The notes: generated by a model not told the origin, from the letters alone. DNA of 64,000 nt from Candidatus Bathyarchaeota archaeon (GCA_020354575.1 CP070649.1:1094360-1158359); one strand, 5' to 3'; shown: positions 50,326-60,417, numbered from the stretch's first letter. Translations and numbers: made by a program.

Positions 50326-51373
50326 CTTTTTCTCTCCATATGTCTGTCGAAATTGCCTCAACTACTTCTCTAATATCAAAGTTCACTGGACATTCTTGAA
50401 CGCATCTTCCACAACCCACGCAGAAGTTTTCGCCATAATTTTTTGGGAAGTAGTTAAACTTGTGCATTATCCTCTGTCTCATCCTCTCCTTTCCCGAAGG
50501 GCGAGGATTGTACCCAGAACCTTGTAGAGTGAAGCAGGAAAACTGACACGAATCCCAGATTCTAACTCTTTTCCATTTGGTCGTGGCTTCATCTAAGATG
50601 TCGAAACAGCAGCAGGTAGGACAAAGGTATGTACAGACTCCGCAACCTAGGCATTTTTCATGTATCAGATCCCACTGCTTGTTGTCAAACATTCCATCTA
50701 GCTTCTTGCTCACACCTTCAACGGAGACCTTGGACTTGATGGCTTTCTCGACATTTCTGGACAAGCTCCTTACCTTGTCTATGTCACCATTTTCTGCATC
50801 CTTCAACCAGGGGAGTTTTTTAATGAGCTTCTCACCCCTTTCCGTAACAGTCTCAATCAGATACTTGTCATTTATATCTTGAAGAAGTAAGTCCATCCCT
50901 TCCTTTCCGAAAGGGGCTCCTCCCATGGAGGTACAAAAACATGTGCTCAGAGGACGATTACATGCTAAGCCAATTATGGTTGTGTTTCTTCTCTTCTCTA
51001 GATAGTATAAGTCCTTATATTCACCAGATGAAAAGAACTTGTCAAGCAACAAGAAGCCTTTCGCATCGCAGGGGCGAATGCCCAACAACACGATATCTCT
51101 CTTCAAAACTGGGGCTTTTTCTATCTCTACTCCCTGCTTGTTTATCTCATAAGTGAATAGAATTTCAGTTTGGGGGAAAAAAACCTCCTTGGGAGACTTT
51201 TTTGTATTCTGGAAGTCTAGGAAAGCTTCATTTCCAGATGAGACTCTCTCAAAAAAGACGAGATTTTCCTTCTTAACTGGTGTAAAAACCTCGTACTCTT
51301 TGTTTAATTCTTGGATGAGTGTGGGGATTTTATTTTTTCCTATAACTTTCCACACCATCTGAAACACAACCAT
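50318..51373 (-). CDS. FlxB/sulfhydrogenase-beta-type two-[4Fe-4S] subunit
   Basis: 351 residues. A large N-terminal domain with VLLGIRPCDAKGFLLLDKFF and conserved cysteines (LACNRPLSTCFCTSMGG) is followed by two ferredoxin motifs, CLGCGVCTYLCPTCCC near residue 243 and CVGCGRCVQECPVNFDI near 322. This is the layout of sulfhydrogenase subunit beta, anaerobic sulfite reductase AsrA and FlxB. It should connect the flavin subunit FlxA with downstream iron-sulfur partners. It directly follows the FlxC-type gene and overlaps flxA. Confidence 0.85.
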   Translation of the reverse strand: MVVFQMVWKVIGKNKIPTLIQELNKEYEVFTPVKKENLVFFERVSSGNEAFLDFQNTKKSPKEVFFPQTEILFTYEINKQGVEIEKAPVLKRDIVLLGIRPCDAKGFLLLDKFFSSGEYKDLYYLEKRRNTTIIGLACNRPLSTCFCTSMGGAPFGKEGMDLLLQDINDKYLIETVTERGEKLIKKLPWLKDAENGDIDKVRSLSRNVEKAIKSKVSVEGVSKKLDGMFDNKQWDLIHEKCLGCGVCTYLCPTCCCFDILDEATTKWKRVRIWDSCQFSCFTLQGSGYNPRPSGKERMRQRIMHKFNYFPKNYGENFCVGCGRCVQECPVNFDIREVVEAISTDIWREKDE

Positions 51374-52321
51374 TTACTTGATGAACTCCTGAGAGTCATC
51401 TATTTTGAACTCTCCTAGGGGGGGAATCTTTTCAAGGCTCAGGCCTGCCGTGTAGTCATATCTCTCTTTCATGATCTTCTCGGTCTTCTTCACGACTTCC
51501 CTCAAGTTTATATTCATTGGGCAGGCTCGGCTGCAGGCTCCACAGTCAACACATCTCCCAGCTACATGGAATGCCCGAACTAGGTGGTAGATCATCGTAT
51601 CTGAGAGGTCGTTCGTTTTGCCGAACCAGATAGGCATTGTCTGGTCGACGAAGCATGTCTTACAGTAACAGAGAGGACAAACCTCTCTGCAAGCATAACA
51701 TCTGATGCACTTGTCCAACTCTTCCTTGAAATGCTCCCATCTTTCCTTAGCAGGCTTGGCCTCAAGATCTGCAATTTCTCCAAACTCATCTACCTCCGCT
51801 TCAGACACTTTTTCGCCTGTAAATACATCGTAAATGGGAGGATTTCTATGTCTGCAAGTTAGACATGAGTTACATATGAAATCCTTTTTTGGAAAGACAA
51901 GCTCGAATCCTTCTCCTTTGAGTCGTATCTGCTCATCCTCAATGGTGGCTTCTAAGAGCTCTCTACCATCAAGTTTTGCCTTTACTTTTTTCTTGTCGAT
52001 GAGTCCGAGACATGGGGCGCCGATGATTACAACCTTCTCCTTATCGATTTGCTTTTCAAAAATACAAACTGCTATTGAGCGTGCATCGCAACCTTTTGCT
52101 ACTACGCCAACGTTTTCCTTTCTGCTTAACAAGTATTTGGATAGATTGGCGTCGCAATTCTCGTTCCACACAAGTTTTCGAACGTCCTCCGCTTTGTCTA
52201 CGAAGCAGGGAGTGGTGCGAAGTGGTAGAGTGCCCCGTTCGTATCCAACTATTAGATCTACTTTCTTCTCACTAAGAAGCTTCTTGGCAGCTTCTCTTAT
52301 TGAGTTTTCAACATTATGCAT
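51374..52321 (-). CDS. FlxC-type iron-sulfur protein (FrhB/ferredoxin-like)
   Basis: 315 residues with cysteine groups in order: GCDARSIAV and GAPCLGLID (FrhB-like N-part), CNSCLTCRHRNP, CIRCYACREVCPLCYC near residue 208, and CVDCGACSRACPMNI near 262. GCDAR and CNSCLTC occur in F420- or NAD-linked dehydrogenase beta-type proteins and in FlxC. It probably relays electrons between FlxB and MvhD/HdrA. GAGGT precedes the ATG by nine bases. A gap of only 7 bp separates it from mvhD and no gap from flxB. Confidence 0.82.
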   Translation of the reverse strand: MHNVENSIREAAKKLLSEKKVDLIVGYERGTLPLRTTPCFVDKAEDVRKLVWNENCDANLSKYLLSRKENVGVVAKGCDARSIAVCIFEKQIDKEKVVIIGAPCLGLIDKKKVKAKLDGRELLEATIEDEQIRLKGEGFELVFPKKDFICNSCLTCRHRNPPIYDVFTGEKVSEAEVDEFGEIADLEAKPAKERWEHFKEELDKCIRCYACREVCPLCYCKTCFVDQTMPIWFGKTNDLSDTMIYHLVRAFHVAGRCVDCGACSRACPMNINLREVVKKTEKIMKERYDYTAGLSLEKIPPLGEFKIDDSQEFIK

Positions 52322-52328
52322 GCGATAC

Positions 52329-52757
52329 TTACCTCTTCACCAATCGTTCAGCAGGCCCCAAGGCTTTCACCTTCTCCACCACTTCCTTTACAACAGTTGC
52401 AAACTTTTCTCCTTCAGCGGCGGAGACCCATGAGAAATTTAGCCTTCCTGATTCAATTCCAAGATATTCCAGTAGATCCTTCAGGACAGCGAATCTCCTT
52501 CGGGCTACAAGGTTTCCGCTAATGTAATGGCAGTCACCTGGATGGCACCCTGAAACTAGAACCCCATCCCAACCGCGCTGAAGAGCTTTTATTATGAAGT
52601 ATGGGTTGACCCTTCCGGAGCAGGGGACTCGAACGACCCTTATGTTAGGGGGATATTGCATCCTGCTTATTCCAGCAAGGTCAGCTCCAGCGTAGCTACA
52701 CCAGTTGCATAGGAAAGCTAGTATTTTTGGGGTCCATTCTTTCTCAGCGGGTTTCAT
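52329..52757 (-). CDS. MvhD/FlxD-type [2Fe-2S] subunit
   Basis: 142 residues, the short MvhD form: CNWCSYAGADLAG (Cys17, Cys20), PCSGRVNP (Cys46), GCHPGDCHY (Cys71, Cys76). It links the Flx genes downstream to the HdrA gene six bases upstream and has no winged-helix tail. In Flx systems this position is FlxD, which docks the flavin module on HdrA. The motif set is complete. Confidence 0.9.
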   Translation of the reverse strand: MKPAEKEWTPKILAFLCNWCSYAGADLAGISRMQYPPNIRVVRVPCSGRVNPYFIIKALQRGWDGVLVSGCHPGDCHYISGNLVARRRFAVLKDLLEYLGIESGRLNFSWVSAAEGEKFATVVKEVVEKVKALGPAERLVKR

Positions 52758-52763
52758 TTCTGG

Positions 52764-55700
52764 TCACCTCAATGTATTGATAATCAAGTTCATTTGCATG
52801 TCAGTGAAGCCCTTGAGGTCTATTGCTGAACACCTGCAGGTAGCAGCGCAAGCTCCACATCCCTTGCAGAGGGCGCTGTTCACCTTTGCTACTTTTCCCC
52901 TCTTGGTTTCTTCGATTTCTATGGCGTTGTAAGCACATACTAGCATGCAGAGCTCGCACGCTGTACATCTGTTCGGGTTGACCGTGGCGATGATTCCCTC
53001 AGCTTCGATGGTGTCTTTCGTCAACAATGTACATGCTCTTGATACTGCAGCTTTCGCTTGAGAGATGCTTTCTTCTATGGGTTTTGGTGAGTGAGCCATC
53101 CCGCACACAAAGATACCTTCAGTAGCGAAGTCAACGGGTCGAAGCTTTGCATGCGCCTCTAAAAAGAAGCCGTCCTCGTTCAAAGGAACTTTTAACATTT
53201 TGGCTAGAGTCCCGTTTTCTTGGGGTGGAATAACCGCTGCGCTCAGGACGAGGAGGTCTGCGTCTATGATTATGTCTTCTTGGATGATTGGTTCGAAAAC
53301 TGATACCTGCAAGTCTTCTTTTCCTTCCGACTTGATCTTGGCAAGCTTTGGCTTGTTTTCCTCCTCGTAGCGTATGAAGATCACTCCCGCCTCTCGAGCC
53401 CTTTTATAGTCTTCTTCCATAATACCGTAGGTTCTTATATCTCGAAACAGGACATACACGTTAGCCTCTGGGTCTTTCTCCTTTACCTTCAAGGAGTTTT
53501 TCACAGCTTCCCCACAACACATTCTGCTGCAGTATGGATGTTCATCATTCCTTGACCCCACGCACTGGATCATCACCACGTTACCAAATTTTTCGTCAGC
53601 AGCAACTGTGATTCTGTTCTCCAATTCTAGTTGCGTCAACACGCGGTGATCTTTTCCATAGAGGTACTCGTTCGGATGATATTCTTCCCCTCCAGTGGCC
53701 ACGATTATTATTCCGTGCTCTAGCTCTCTCTTCACTTCGCTCCCTGAGTCAAGGGTCACTGTGGTCTTGAAATTCCCTACATATCCGGAGACGTTCTCCA
53801 CCTTTGAATTGAGAAAGACCTTGATTAGCTCATTGGAGTATACGTTGTCAATCATAGCTCTTAGGTACTCCTGGGTATCGTCGTTTTCTAGTGTGTAGTG
53901 TATCTTTCTGAGGAATCCCCCAAGCTCCTTGTTTTTCTCTATCAAGTCGACTTCAAATCCTTGCTTCGCAAGAGCTAGAGCTGCAGTTATTCCTGCCAAT
54001 CCTCCTCCAATGACAAGACCTCGGCGGGTGACGCCTAGAGCAACTCTTTCCAAGGGTTCTATCTCTCGGGCCTTTGCCACCGCCATCCTCATTAGGTCTT
54101 TCGCTTTCTCAGTTGCAGCTTTATGATCATGCATGTGCACCCATGAACACTGATCACGGATGTTCGCCATCTCGAATAGATATCTATTTAATCCGGCTTC
54201 CTTGATCGTTTCTTGAAATAGTGGTTCGTGGGTTCGTGGTGAACATGAGGCCACTATGACTCGATTTAGTCCGTACTCTTGAATTCTGTTCTTGACTATC
54301 TCTTGCGTGTCCGAGGAACATGTATATAGGTTGTCGCAGGCATGAACGACATTTGGAAGAGTTTGAGCATACTCAACAACGCTTGGAACATCAATGACTC
54401 CTCCTATGTTGATGCCGCAATGGCAAATGAAAACTCCTATTCTAGGCGGCTGTCCCCTGACATCCCGCTCTTTTGGATACTCCTTCTTCTTGACAAGAGT
54501 CCCTCGAGCAGAAGCCAGCAATTCACCCACACCTGTTGAAGCAGCACTAGCCTGAGTAACGGTTTCAGGAATATCTTTGGGCGAGGACGCTACACCACAG
54601 ACAAATATTCCAGGCTTTGACGTACTTATAGGAGTGAAAGTCTGAGTCTTGAAGAAGCCGAATTTGTCGAGTTCGACTCCCAGCTTCTCAGCTAACTCCT
54701 TATTACTCTCAGATGGTTTGATGCCTACTGTAAGAACAACTAGGTTGAACTCTTCTTGTATGAGTTTTCCATCTTCCGGTTCATACTTTATTTTCAGATT
54801 TCGCGTTTCTGGCACTTCTTCTATAGAGGAAACTCTGCACCTAACGAATCTCACACCGTATTCATTCTCTGCTCTTTCGATGTACTTGTCGAAGTCCTTT
54901 CCATAAGCCCTGACATCCATGAGGAATATTGTGGGCTCGATTTGATTCATATGCTCCTTTGCTATCACAGCTTCCTTCGTAGCGTACATGCAACAGACCG
55001 AGGAACAATAATCAGTTCCACATGTTGCATCTCGAGAACCTACACATTGTATGAACGCGATCTTTCGCGGGATGTCACCATCTGATGGACGAAGAACCAA
55101 ACCAGCATGGGGACCACTGGCGCTGAGGAGACGCTCAAACTCTATGCTCGAGACAACATTCAGGTGTCGCCCGTAACCATATTCTGTCTTAAGACTCGGA
55201 TCGAATTCGTCAAATCCTGTTGCGAGAATTATCGATCCGACATCAAGCTGGAGTTCTTCGTCTTTTTGATCATACCTAATCGCCCCCGCTTTACATACTT
55301 CCTCACATATACCACAGCCCAAGCATTTTTCCTTGTTGATGATGTAAATCAGGGGCACTGCTTGGGGATATCTGACATAGACAGCTCCTCCCTTCGACAA
55401 GCCTTCATTAAATTTGTCTAACGCTTCGACTGGACATTTTTGTGCACAAACCCCACAACCAGTGCACTTGTCCTCGTCGACACGCCTTGATCTCCTCGTT
55501 AGTGTTGCTTTGAAATGCCCTGCCTTTCCCTCAACATGTTTTAAATTCGCATTCGTTAATAGGCTGATGTTCTGGTGCCGACCTGCAGCAACAAGCTTAG
55601 GCGCGAGAATGCACATGGCACAGTCGTTGGTCGGGAAGGTCTTATCGAGTTGAGCCATTGTTCCACCTATGCTAGGCAAGGAATCAACAAGGTAGACTTT

Positions 55701-55793
55701 GAAGTTAGAGTCTGCTAGGTCCAGTGATGCTTGGACTCCAGCAACTCCGCCACCGATTACCATCACAGACCCGAGTTTGTCCACTGTAGTCAC
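52764..55793 (-). CDS. HdrA-type flavoprotein, two-module fusion (operon 2, third unit)
   Basis: 1009 residues with the same double layout as the protein at 9000. Module 1: VIGGGVAGVQASLDLADSN, DKTFPTNDCAMC, CTGCGVCAQKCP, CLGCGICEEVC, CVGSR/YCSSVCCMY. Module 2: ICHCGINIGG, YTCSSDTQ, SCSPRTHEP, IGGGLAGITAALALAKQG, CVGSRNDE/YCSRMCCGEA, and C-terminal CTACELCMLVCA and CKGCGACAATCR. The final motif lacks the usual proline after the last cysteine (ATCRC). Its start overlaps the MvhD-wHTH stop by 4 bp. It probably bifurcates electrons delivered by the Flx genes and MvhD that follow it. Confidence 0.9.
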   Translation of the reverse strand: MTTVDKLGSVMVIGGGVAGVQASLDLADSNFKVYLVDSLPSIGGTMAQLDKTFPTNDCAMCILAPKLVAAGRHQNISLLTNANLKHVEGKAGHFKATLTRRSRRVDEDKCTGCGVCAQKCPVEALDKFNEGLSKGGAVYVRYPQAVPLIYIINKEKCLGCGICEEVCKAGAIRYDQKDEELQLDVGSIILATGFDEFDPSLKTEYGYGRHLNVVSSIEFERLLSASGPHAGLVLRPSDGDIPRKIAFIQCVGSRDATCGTDYCSSVCCMYATKEAVIAKEHMNQIEPTIFLMDVRAYGKDFDKYIERAENEYGVRFVRCRVSSIEEVPETRNLKIKYEPEDGKLIQEEFNLVVLTVGIKPSESNKELAEKLGVELDKFGFFKTQTFTPISTSKPGIFVCGVASSPKDIPETVTQASAASTGVGELLASARGTLVKKKEYPKERDVRGQPPRIGVFICHCGINIGGVIDVPSVVEYAQTLPNVVHACDNLYTCSSDTQEIVKNRIQEYGLNRVIVASCSPRTHEPLFQETIKEAGLNRYLFEMANIRDQCSWVHMHDHKAATEKAKDLMRMAVAKAREIEPLERVALGVTRRGLVIGGGLAGITAALALAKQGFEVDLIEKNKELGGFLRKIHYTLENDDTQEYLRAMIDNVYSNELIKVFLNSKVENVSGYVGNFKTTVTLDSGSEVKRELEHGIIIVATGGEEYHPNEYLYGKDHRVLTQLELENRITVAADEKFGNVVMIQCVGSRNDEHPYCSRMCCGEAVKNSLKVKEKDPEANVYVLFRDIRTYGIMEEDYKRAREAGVIFIRYEEENKPKLAKIKSEGKEDLQVSVFEPIIQEDIIIDADLLVLSAAVIPPQENGTLAKMLKVPLNEDGFFLEAHAKLRPVDFATEGIFVCGMAHSPKPIEESISQAKAAVSRACTLLTKDTIEAEGIIATVNPNRCTACELCMLVCAYNAIEIEETKRGKVAKVNSALCKGCGACAATCRCSAIDLKGFTDMQMNLIINTLR

Positions 55794-56557
55794 CTCTTTA
55801 ACACTGAATAGATTGGAGTCATGTCCTCTATTTTGTCGACGGTGACTAAGCCTCTGCGTCTTAGGAGCACTACGTGGTCCAACACATGTTTGCTGCTTAA
55901 GTTCAGACGTTTAGATAATTGTTTGATTGACGTTGGTTCCTTCTCTAGTATGAGATAGATTCTGTTGCGTATGTATTCGGCTGTTAGAGCATCATCCATT
56001 TTCCTATCAAATTCTTCCTGTGATATCTCCTCTCCATAGACATTTCCTTCTTCGATTATTTTTCTCTCTCTGGCAACGAGTGCTCGCAACCTAAAATCTT
56101 CCACAGCCTCCTTGGCTGCTTGTATACCTTCCCACTTCGATAGATCCAGTTTTTCTTGCCGCAATGGGGAGGGGCCAAGAACCTTGATCTGGTTGGTAAA
56201 ATTTTCTACGACTTCTGCGAATCGAGCCCCCTCCGATGCGGAGACCCATTCCACATGAAGACGCTCTGCTAGGCCTAATGGAGCTATCAGCTTCTTCAGC
56301 ATCTTTATCTTCCGTTCAGCCTCATAGTTCCCAGTCATGTAGTGGCAATCACCTGGATGGCAGCCCATGATAATGACACCGTCAGCGCCATTTGCAAGTG
56401 CTTCTAGAGGCAAAACTGGATCTATTCTTCCAGTGCACATCACTCTGATAATCCTTAGGTTAGGGGGATATTGAATTCGGCTAATGCCTGCCAGATCAGC
56501 TCCAGCATAGGAGCACCAGTTGCAGAGGAAACCCAATATTTTTGGATTGAACTTCAA
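55790..56557 (-). CDS. MvhD-type subunit with C-terminal winged helix (operon 2, second unit)
   Basis: 255 residues. Residues 1-140 are complete MvhD: CNWCSYAGADLAG (Cys12, Cys15), MCTGRIDP (Cys41), GCHPGDCHY (Cys66, Cys71). Residues 145-255 contain VEDFRLRALVARERKIIEEG, ISQEEFDRKMDDALTAEY and a winged-helix-like end (TSIKQLSKRLNLSSKHVLDH, VVLLRRRGLVTVDKIEDMTP). The tail may mediate docking, or bind DNA, which would make it a redox-coupled regulator. It overlaps both neighbouring hdrA genes by 4 bp. Confidence 0.85.
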   Translation of the reverse strand: MKFNPKILGFLCNWCSYAGADLAGISRIQYPPNLRIIRVMCTGRIDPVLPLEALANGADGVIIMGCHPGDCHYMTGNYEAERKIKMLKKLIAPLGLAERLHVEWVSASEGARFAEVVENFTNQIKVLGPSPLRQEKLDLSKWEGIQAAKEAVEDFRLRALVARERKIIEEGNVYGEEISQEEFDRKMDDALTAEYIRNRIYLILEKEPTSIKQLSKRLNLSSKHVLDHVVLLRRRGLVTVDKIEDMTPIYSVLKR

Positions 56558-59500
56558 GCGGTTATCCTCCCTAACAGGGCCCTTGTTTGGGAAGTGATCT
56601 GTTCATCGGTGAAGTGAGGAGTAATAATAGCCCTTTCAGGACAACTTGCAGCGCAGAGTCCGCAGCCTTTACAGAGTACTGCTGTTACCGTTGCTACACC
56701 CACATCATTTTTTGTGATAGCACCATAGGGACAAAGTATGATGCAAGTCCCGCACCCTGTGCACATTTTCTCATCGATCAAGGCAACGATTCCTTCGGCC
56801 TCAATTTTTGTCTTTGTTAGAATTGTGGCTGCCCTTGAAGCCGCAGCATAAGCTTGGGATATGCTTTCTTCAATGGATTTCGGGGCGTGAGCCATTCCGC
56901 AGACGAAAATTCCCTCGGTGGTGAAATCAACCGGACGCAACTTTGCGTGCGCTTCTAAGAAGAAGCCATCTTCATTTAGGGGAACTTTTAACATTTTTGC
57001 TAGAATTTTGTTTCCGTCAGGCGGAACTATGGCAGCGCTTAGCACTACCAGATCAGCATCGATTGAAATTTGTTCACCAATTATAGGCTCATAGACTGAG
57101 ACGCTTAGGCTCTCTCTTCCATTTTCTGATTTTTTAATAACCTCAGGTTTCTTGTTCTCGTTATAACGGATGAAGATAATCCCAAGTTCCCGCGCTTTTT
57201 CGTAGTAGGTCTCAGCAAATCCATAAGTCCTCATATCTCGATAAAGTATAAACACCTCGGTTGTGGGGCTTTTCTCCTTAATCTTTAGGGCGTTCTTGAT
57301 GGCCTCACCGCAACAAACCCGACTGCAATATGGATGGGAATTATCCCGAGAACCGACACATTGGATTATTACCACGGAATTTAGTCTAGTACTGATGGTA
57401 GTCGTCGAAAGACGATCTTCTAATTCCGACTGGGTGATTATCCTTGGGTCCATACTGTATTGATATTCTTTTGGTCTATATTCCTCACCACCAGTAGCTA
57501 CGATTATGATTCCATGATCTAACTCACTCTTTTCCGAGGCGTGAGCTATGGTGGTTCTGAAATTTCCCACATAACCGGAAATTTCTTCAATATTAACTCC
57601 TTGGAAAGTGTGAATCAGATGGTTATCCTTAACTTTTCTTATTAATTCTTTCAAGAATCTTTGTGGGTCCTCTCCTTCGAGTGTATTGTGAATGTTGCGT
57701 AGAAATCCACCAAGCGCTTTTTCTTTCTCAATGAGGTAAGTCTCAAAGCCTTGCTCAGCCAACGCCAGCGCTGCTATCATCCCGGACAATCCACCACCAA
57801 TAATAAGACCCCTTGGAATAACGTCCAGAAGTATTCTATCCAAGGGATTAAGCTTTGCAGCTTTCGCCACTGCCATTCTAACTAAATCTTTGGCTTTCTC
57901 CGTCGCGGCTTCGTGTTCAAACATGTGCACCCATGAACATTGGTCACGGATATTCGCCATTTCGAAGAGATAGCTATTCAGCCCAGCTTCCCTTATCGTT
58001 TCTTGGAAGAGTGGTTCATGGGTGCGAGGAGAGCATGAGGCAACAATAACCCTGTTGAGGTTATGTTCTTTGATTTCATTTTTGATTATCTCTTGGGTGT
58101 CTGATGAACAGGTATAGAGATTTTCGCAAGCATAAACAACGTTTGGAAGAGTTTGAGCATACGCAACAACACTTGGAACATCGACAACTCCTCCGATGTT
58201 AATACCGCAGTGACATACGAAAACTCCTATTCTCGGAGGTTGACCCTTAACATCTAGCTCTCTTGGAAACTTCTTCTTCTTTATCAACGTTCCTCTAACA
58301 GAAAACAATAATTTACCAACACTCGCTGCAGCAGCACTGGCCTGAGTTACAGTTTGAGGGATGTCCTTGGGGGAGGAAAACATGCCGCAGACAAAAACTC
58401 CAGGTTTGGAGGTTTCGATAGGATAGAAAGTTCGGGTTTTGCAGAACCCATACTTATTCAATTCAACGCCTAAGTTTTTGGCCAGTTTTTCAACTGTTTC
58501 AGATGGGGCGAAACCGACTGAAAGAACCACCAGGTCGAAATTTTCTTCGTGTTGTGTTCCATCTTCGGTCTCGTACCTTATCTTCAGGCTTTGGGTTTTA
58601 GATATTTCCTTCACTTCTGACACCCTGCATCTGGCAAATCTGACTCCGTACTTGTTCCTTGCTCTCTCAATATATTTGTCAAAGTCCTTCCCATGAGCTC
58701 GTAGGTCCATGTAGAAAATTGTGGGTTCGATCTGGCTCATGTGTTCTCGGGCTATCACCGCTTCCTTTGTAGCATACATGCAGCAGACTGATGAGCAGTA
58801 TCCGTTTCCACAGGTGACATCTCTAGAACCAATACATTGTAAGAAAGCAATCTTTTTGGGTATCTCCCCGTCTGATGGACGCTGGACACGTCCCATGAAA
58901 GGTCCAGAGGCACTTAAGATACGCTCGAACTCGATACTTGTGACCACGTTGGGATATCTTCCATAGCCATACTCGCTTTTCAGTTTTGCATCAAACTCTC
59001 TGATGCCTGGAGCTAGAATGATTGCACCAACATTCAACGTAACTTCCTTTTCTTGCTCCAAGTAGCTTATGGCGTCGGCCAAGCAAACGTTTTTGCAGAG
59101 GCCACAACCTACACACTTCTCCCTGTCGATCATATACGCCAAAGGAACAGCCTGCGGATAGCTGATGTGAATCGCAGTTCTGTCTCTCAAACCTTTGTTG
59201 AAGCTGTCTATGGCGTCGACTGGACAGAACTTGGCACACAGCCCGCATCCTGTGCACTTGGCGATGTCAACATATCGTGGTTGTTGCTTCACTGAGACGT
59301 TAAAGTTGCCTGCCCTCCCAGAAATCTTGGTGACCTCGGAGCAAGTCAAAACCTCGACATTCAAGTGCCTTCCACACTGTACAAGCTTTGGAGACAGAAT
59401 GCACATGGAACAGTCATTAGTTGGGAAGGTTTTGTCTAATTGTGCCATGACTCCTCCTATAGCTGAGGAGTTATCCACTACATAGACTTTGAAACCAGAC

Positions 59501-59631
59501 TCGGCTAGGTCAAGAGCAGTCTGTATCCCTCCAATTCCTCCTCCTACAACCAACACCGAACCCACTTTTCTTCCTTTAGAAACAGTATCTTGCGAGTTCA
59601 TGTTTGCCATCCTTAGTGTTGTTGATTTCAT
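56554..59631 (-). CDS. HdrA-type flavoprotein, two-module fusion (operon 2, second unit)
   Basis: 1025 residues; GGAGGATGAG directly precedes ATG 59631. Module 1: VVGGGIGGIQTALDLAESG, DKTFPTNDCSMC, CTGCGLCAKFCP, CVGCGLCKNVC, CIGSR/YCSSVCCMY. Module 2: VCHCGINIGG, YTCSSDTQ, SCSPRTHEP, IGGGLSGMIAALALAEQG, CVGSRDNS/YCSRVCCGEA, and the C-terminal pair CTGCGTCIILCP and CKGCGLCAASCP. It is closely related to the neighbouring HdrA at 52764 but with a longer N-terminus, pointing to duplication within the operon. It should be an FAD and multi-cluster electron bifurcation subunit. Confidence 0.9.
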   Translation of the reverse strand: MKSTTLRMANMNSQDTVSKGRKVGSVLVVGGGIGGIQTALDLAESGFKVYVVDNSSAIGGVMAQLDKTFPTNDCSMCILSPKLVQCGRHLNVEVLTCSEVTKISGRAGNFNVSVKQQPRYVDIAKCTGCGLCAKFCPVDAIDSFNKGLRDRTAIHISYPQAVPLAYMIDREKCVGCGLCKNVCLADAISYLEQEKEVTLNVGAIILAPGIREFDAKLKSEYGYGRYPNVVTSIEFERILSASGPFMGRVQRPSDGEIPKKIAFLQCIGSRDVTCGNGYCSSVCCMYATKEAVIAREHMSQIEPTIFYMDLRAHGKDFDKYIERARNKYGVRFARCRVSEVKEISKTQSLKIRYETEDGTQHEENFDLVVLSVGFAPSETVEKLAKNLGVELNKYGFCKTRTFYPIETSKPGVFVCGMFSSPKDIPQTVTQASAAAASVGKLLFSVRGTLIKKKKFPRELDVKGQPPRIGVFVCHCGINIGGVVDVPSVVAYAQTLPNVVYACENLYTCSSDTQEIIKNEIKEHNLNRVIVASCSPRTHEPLFQETIREAGLNSYLFEMANIRDQCSWVHMFEHEAATEKAKDLVRMAVAKAAKLNPLDRILLDVIPRGLIIGGGLSGMIAALALAEQGFETYLIEKEKALGGFLRNIHNTLEGEDPQRFLKELIRKVKDNHLIHTFQGVNIEEISGYVGNFRTTIAHASEKSELDHGIIIVATGGEEYRPKEYQYSMDPRIITQSELEDRLSTTTISTRLNSVVIIQCVGSRDNSHPYCSRVCCGEAIKNALKIKEKSPTTEVFILYRDMRTYGFAETYYEKARELGIIFIRYNENKKPEVIKKSENGRESLSVSVYEPIIGEQISIDADLVVLSAAIVPPDGNKILAKMLKVPLNEDGFFLEAHAKLRPVDFTTEGIFVCGMAHAPKSIEESISQAYAAASRAATILTKTKIEAEGIVALIDEKMCTGCGTCIILCPYGAITKNDVGVATVTAVLCKGCGLCAASCPERAIITPHFTDEQITSQTRALLGRITA

Positions 59632-59634
59632 CTC

Positions 59635-60417
59635 TCATCCTCCAGCTCTTCGATATTTGGGGCTGTTTCCTTCAACTCCCACGAAGAGGACTAACCCTTC
59701 GTGCTCTAGAGAGACTACATTTCTCAGCACTTCCCTGGGAGAAGCACCAACTCTCTGAGCTATCTCCCTGATAGAGAGAGCTTCTCCTTGCATGGACTGT
59801 AGGATTCTCCTTTTCGAAAACTCTTTTTCAATAATCTGGAGCATTAACTGGTCGAACTCTTTTTGTGACACCTTCTCCTCGAAAACATTCGCACTATCTA
59901 CAAGCTCCATTTCTCTGCCTACAAGCCATCTAAGTTTCTCTTGAGCGAGAGCCTCCTTAGCCGCAACTAAGCGCTTCTTTAGCTGGTGCAGCTCCAAGTG
60001 CGTTTCGTTGCCAAGCGAACCCAACTTCCTTATTCTTTCTGTGAAATCTTTCACCAAAGCTGCAAAATGCTCACCCTCAGCCGCGGACACCCAATCAATT
60101 AGCAGTCGATCAGGGGATAATCCTGTGCTCTTCAAGACATTTTTTGTCGTCTTCATTCTCTTTTCTGTGTAGTAGTTTCCGGTCATGTAATGGCAGTCGC
60201 CAAGATGACAGCCTAAAACCATCACACCATCTAGCCCTCTGATGAACGCTTCGAGAACGATGGTCGGGTCAACCCTTGCTGAGCACATTACTCTGATGAT
60301 CCTAACATTTGGTGGATACTGGAAACGACTAACTCCTGCCAAGTCTGCACCAGCATAGGAGCACCAATTGCAGAGGAATCCAAGAACATCAGGTTCAAAA
60401 CCTTCTTGGGAGATCAA
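59635..60417 (-). CDS. MvhD-type subunit with C-terminal winged helix (operon 2, first unit)
   Basis: 260 residues. MvhD part: CNWCSYAGADLAG (Cys16, Cys19), MCSARVDP (Cys45), GCHLGDCHY (Cys70, Cys75). Tail: LRWLVGREMELVDSANVFEE, VSQKEFDQLMLQIIEKEF, LSIREIAQRVGASPREVLRN, NVVSLEHEGLVLFVG, a clear winged-helix pattern. The 4-bp overlap with the HdrA C-half upstream and 3-bp gap to the next hdrA indicate coupling. The tail differs enough from that at 55790 to exclude very recent duplication. Confidence 0.85.
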   Translation of the reverse strand: MISQEGFEPDVLGFLCNWCSYAGADLAGVSRFQYPPNVRIIRVMCSARVDPTIVLEAFIRGLDGVMVLGCHLGDCHYMTGNYYTEKRMKTTKNVLKSTGLSPDRLLIDWVSAAEGEHFAALVKDFTERIRKLGSLGNETHLELHQLKKRLVAAKEALAQEKLRWLVGREMELVDSANVFEEKVSQKEFDQLMLQIIEKEFSKRRILQSMQGEALSIREIAQRVGASPREVLRNVVSLEHEGLVLFVGVEGNSPKYRRAGG

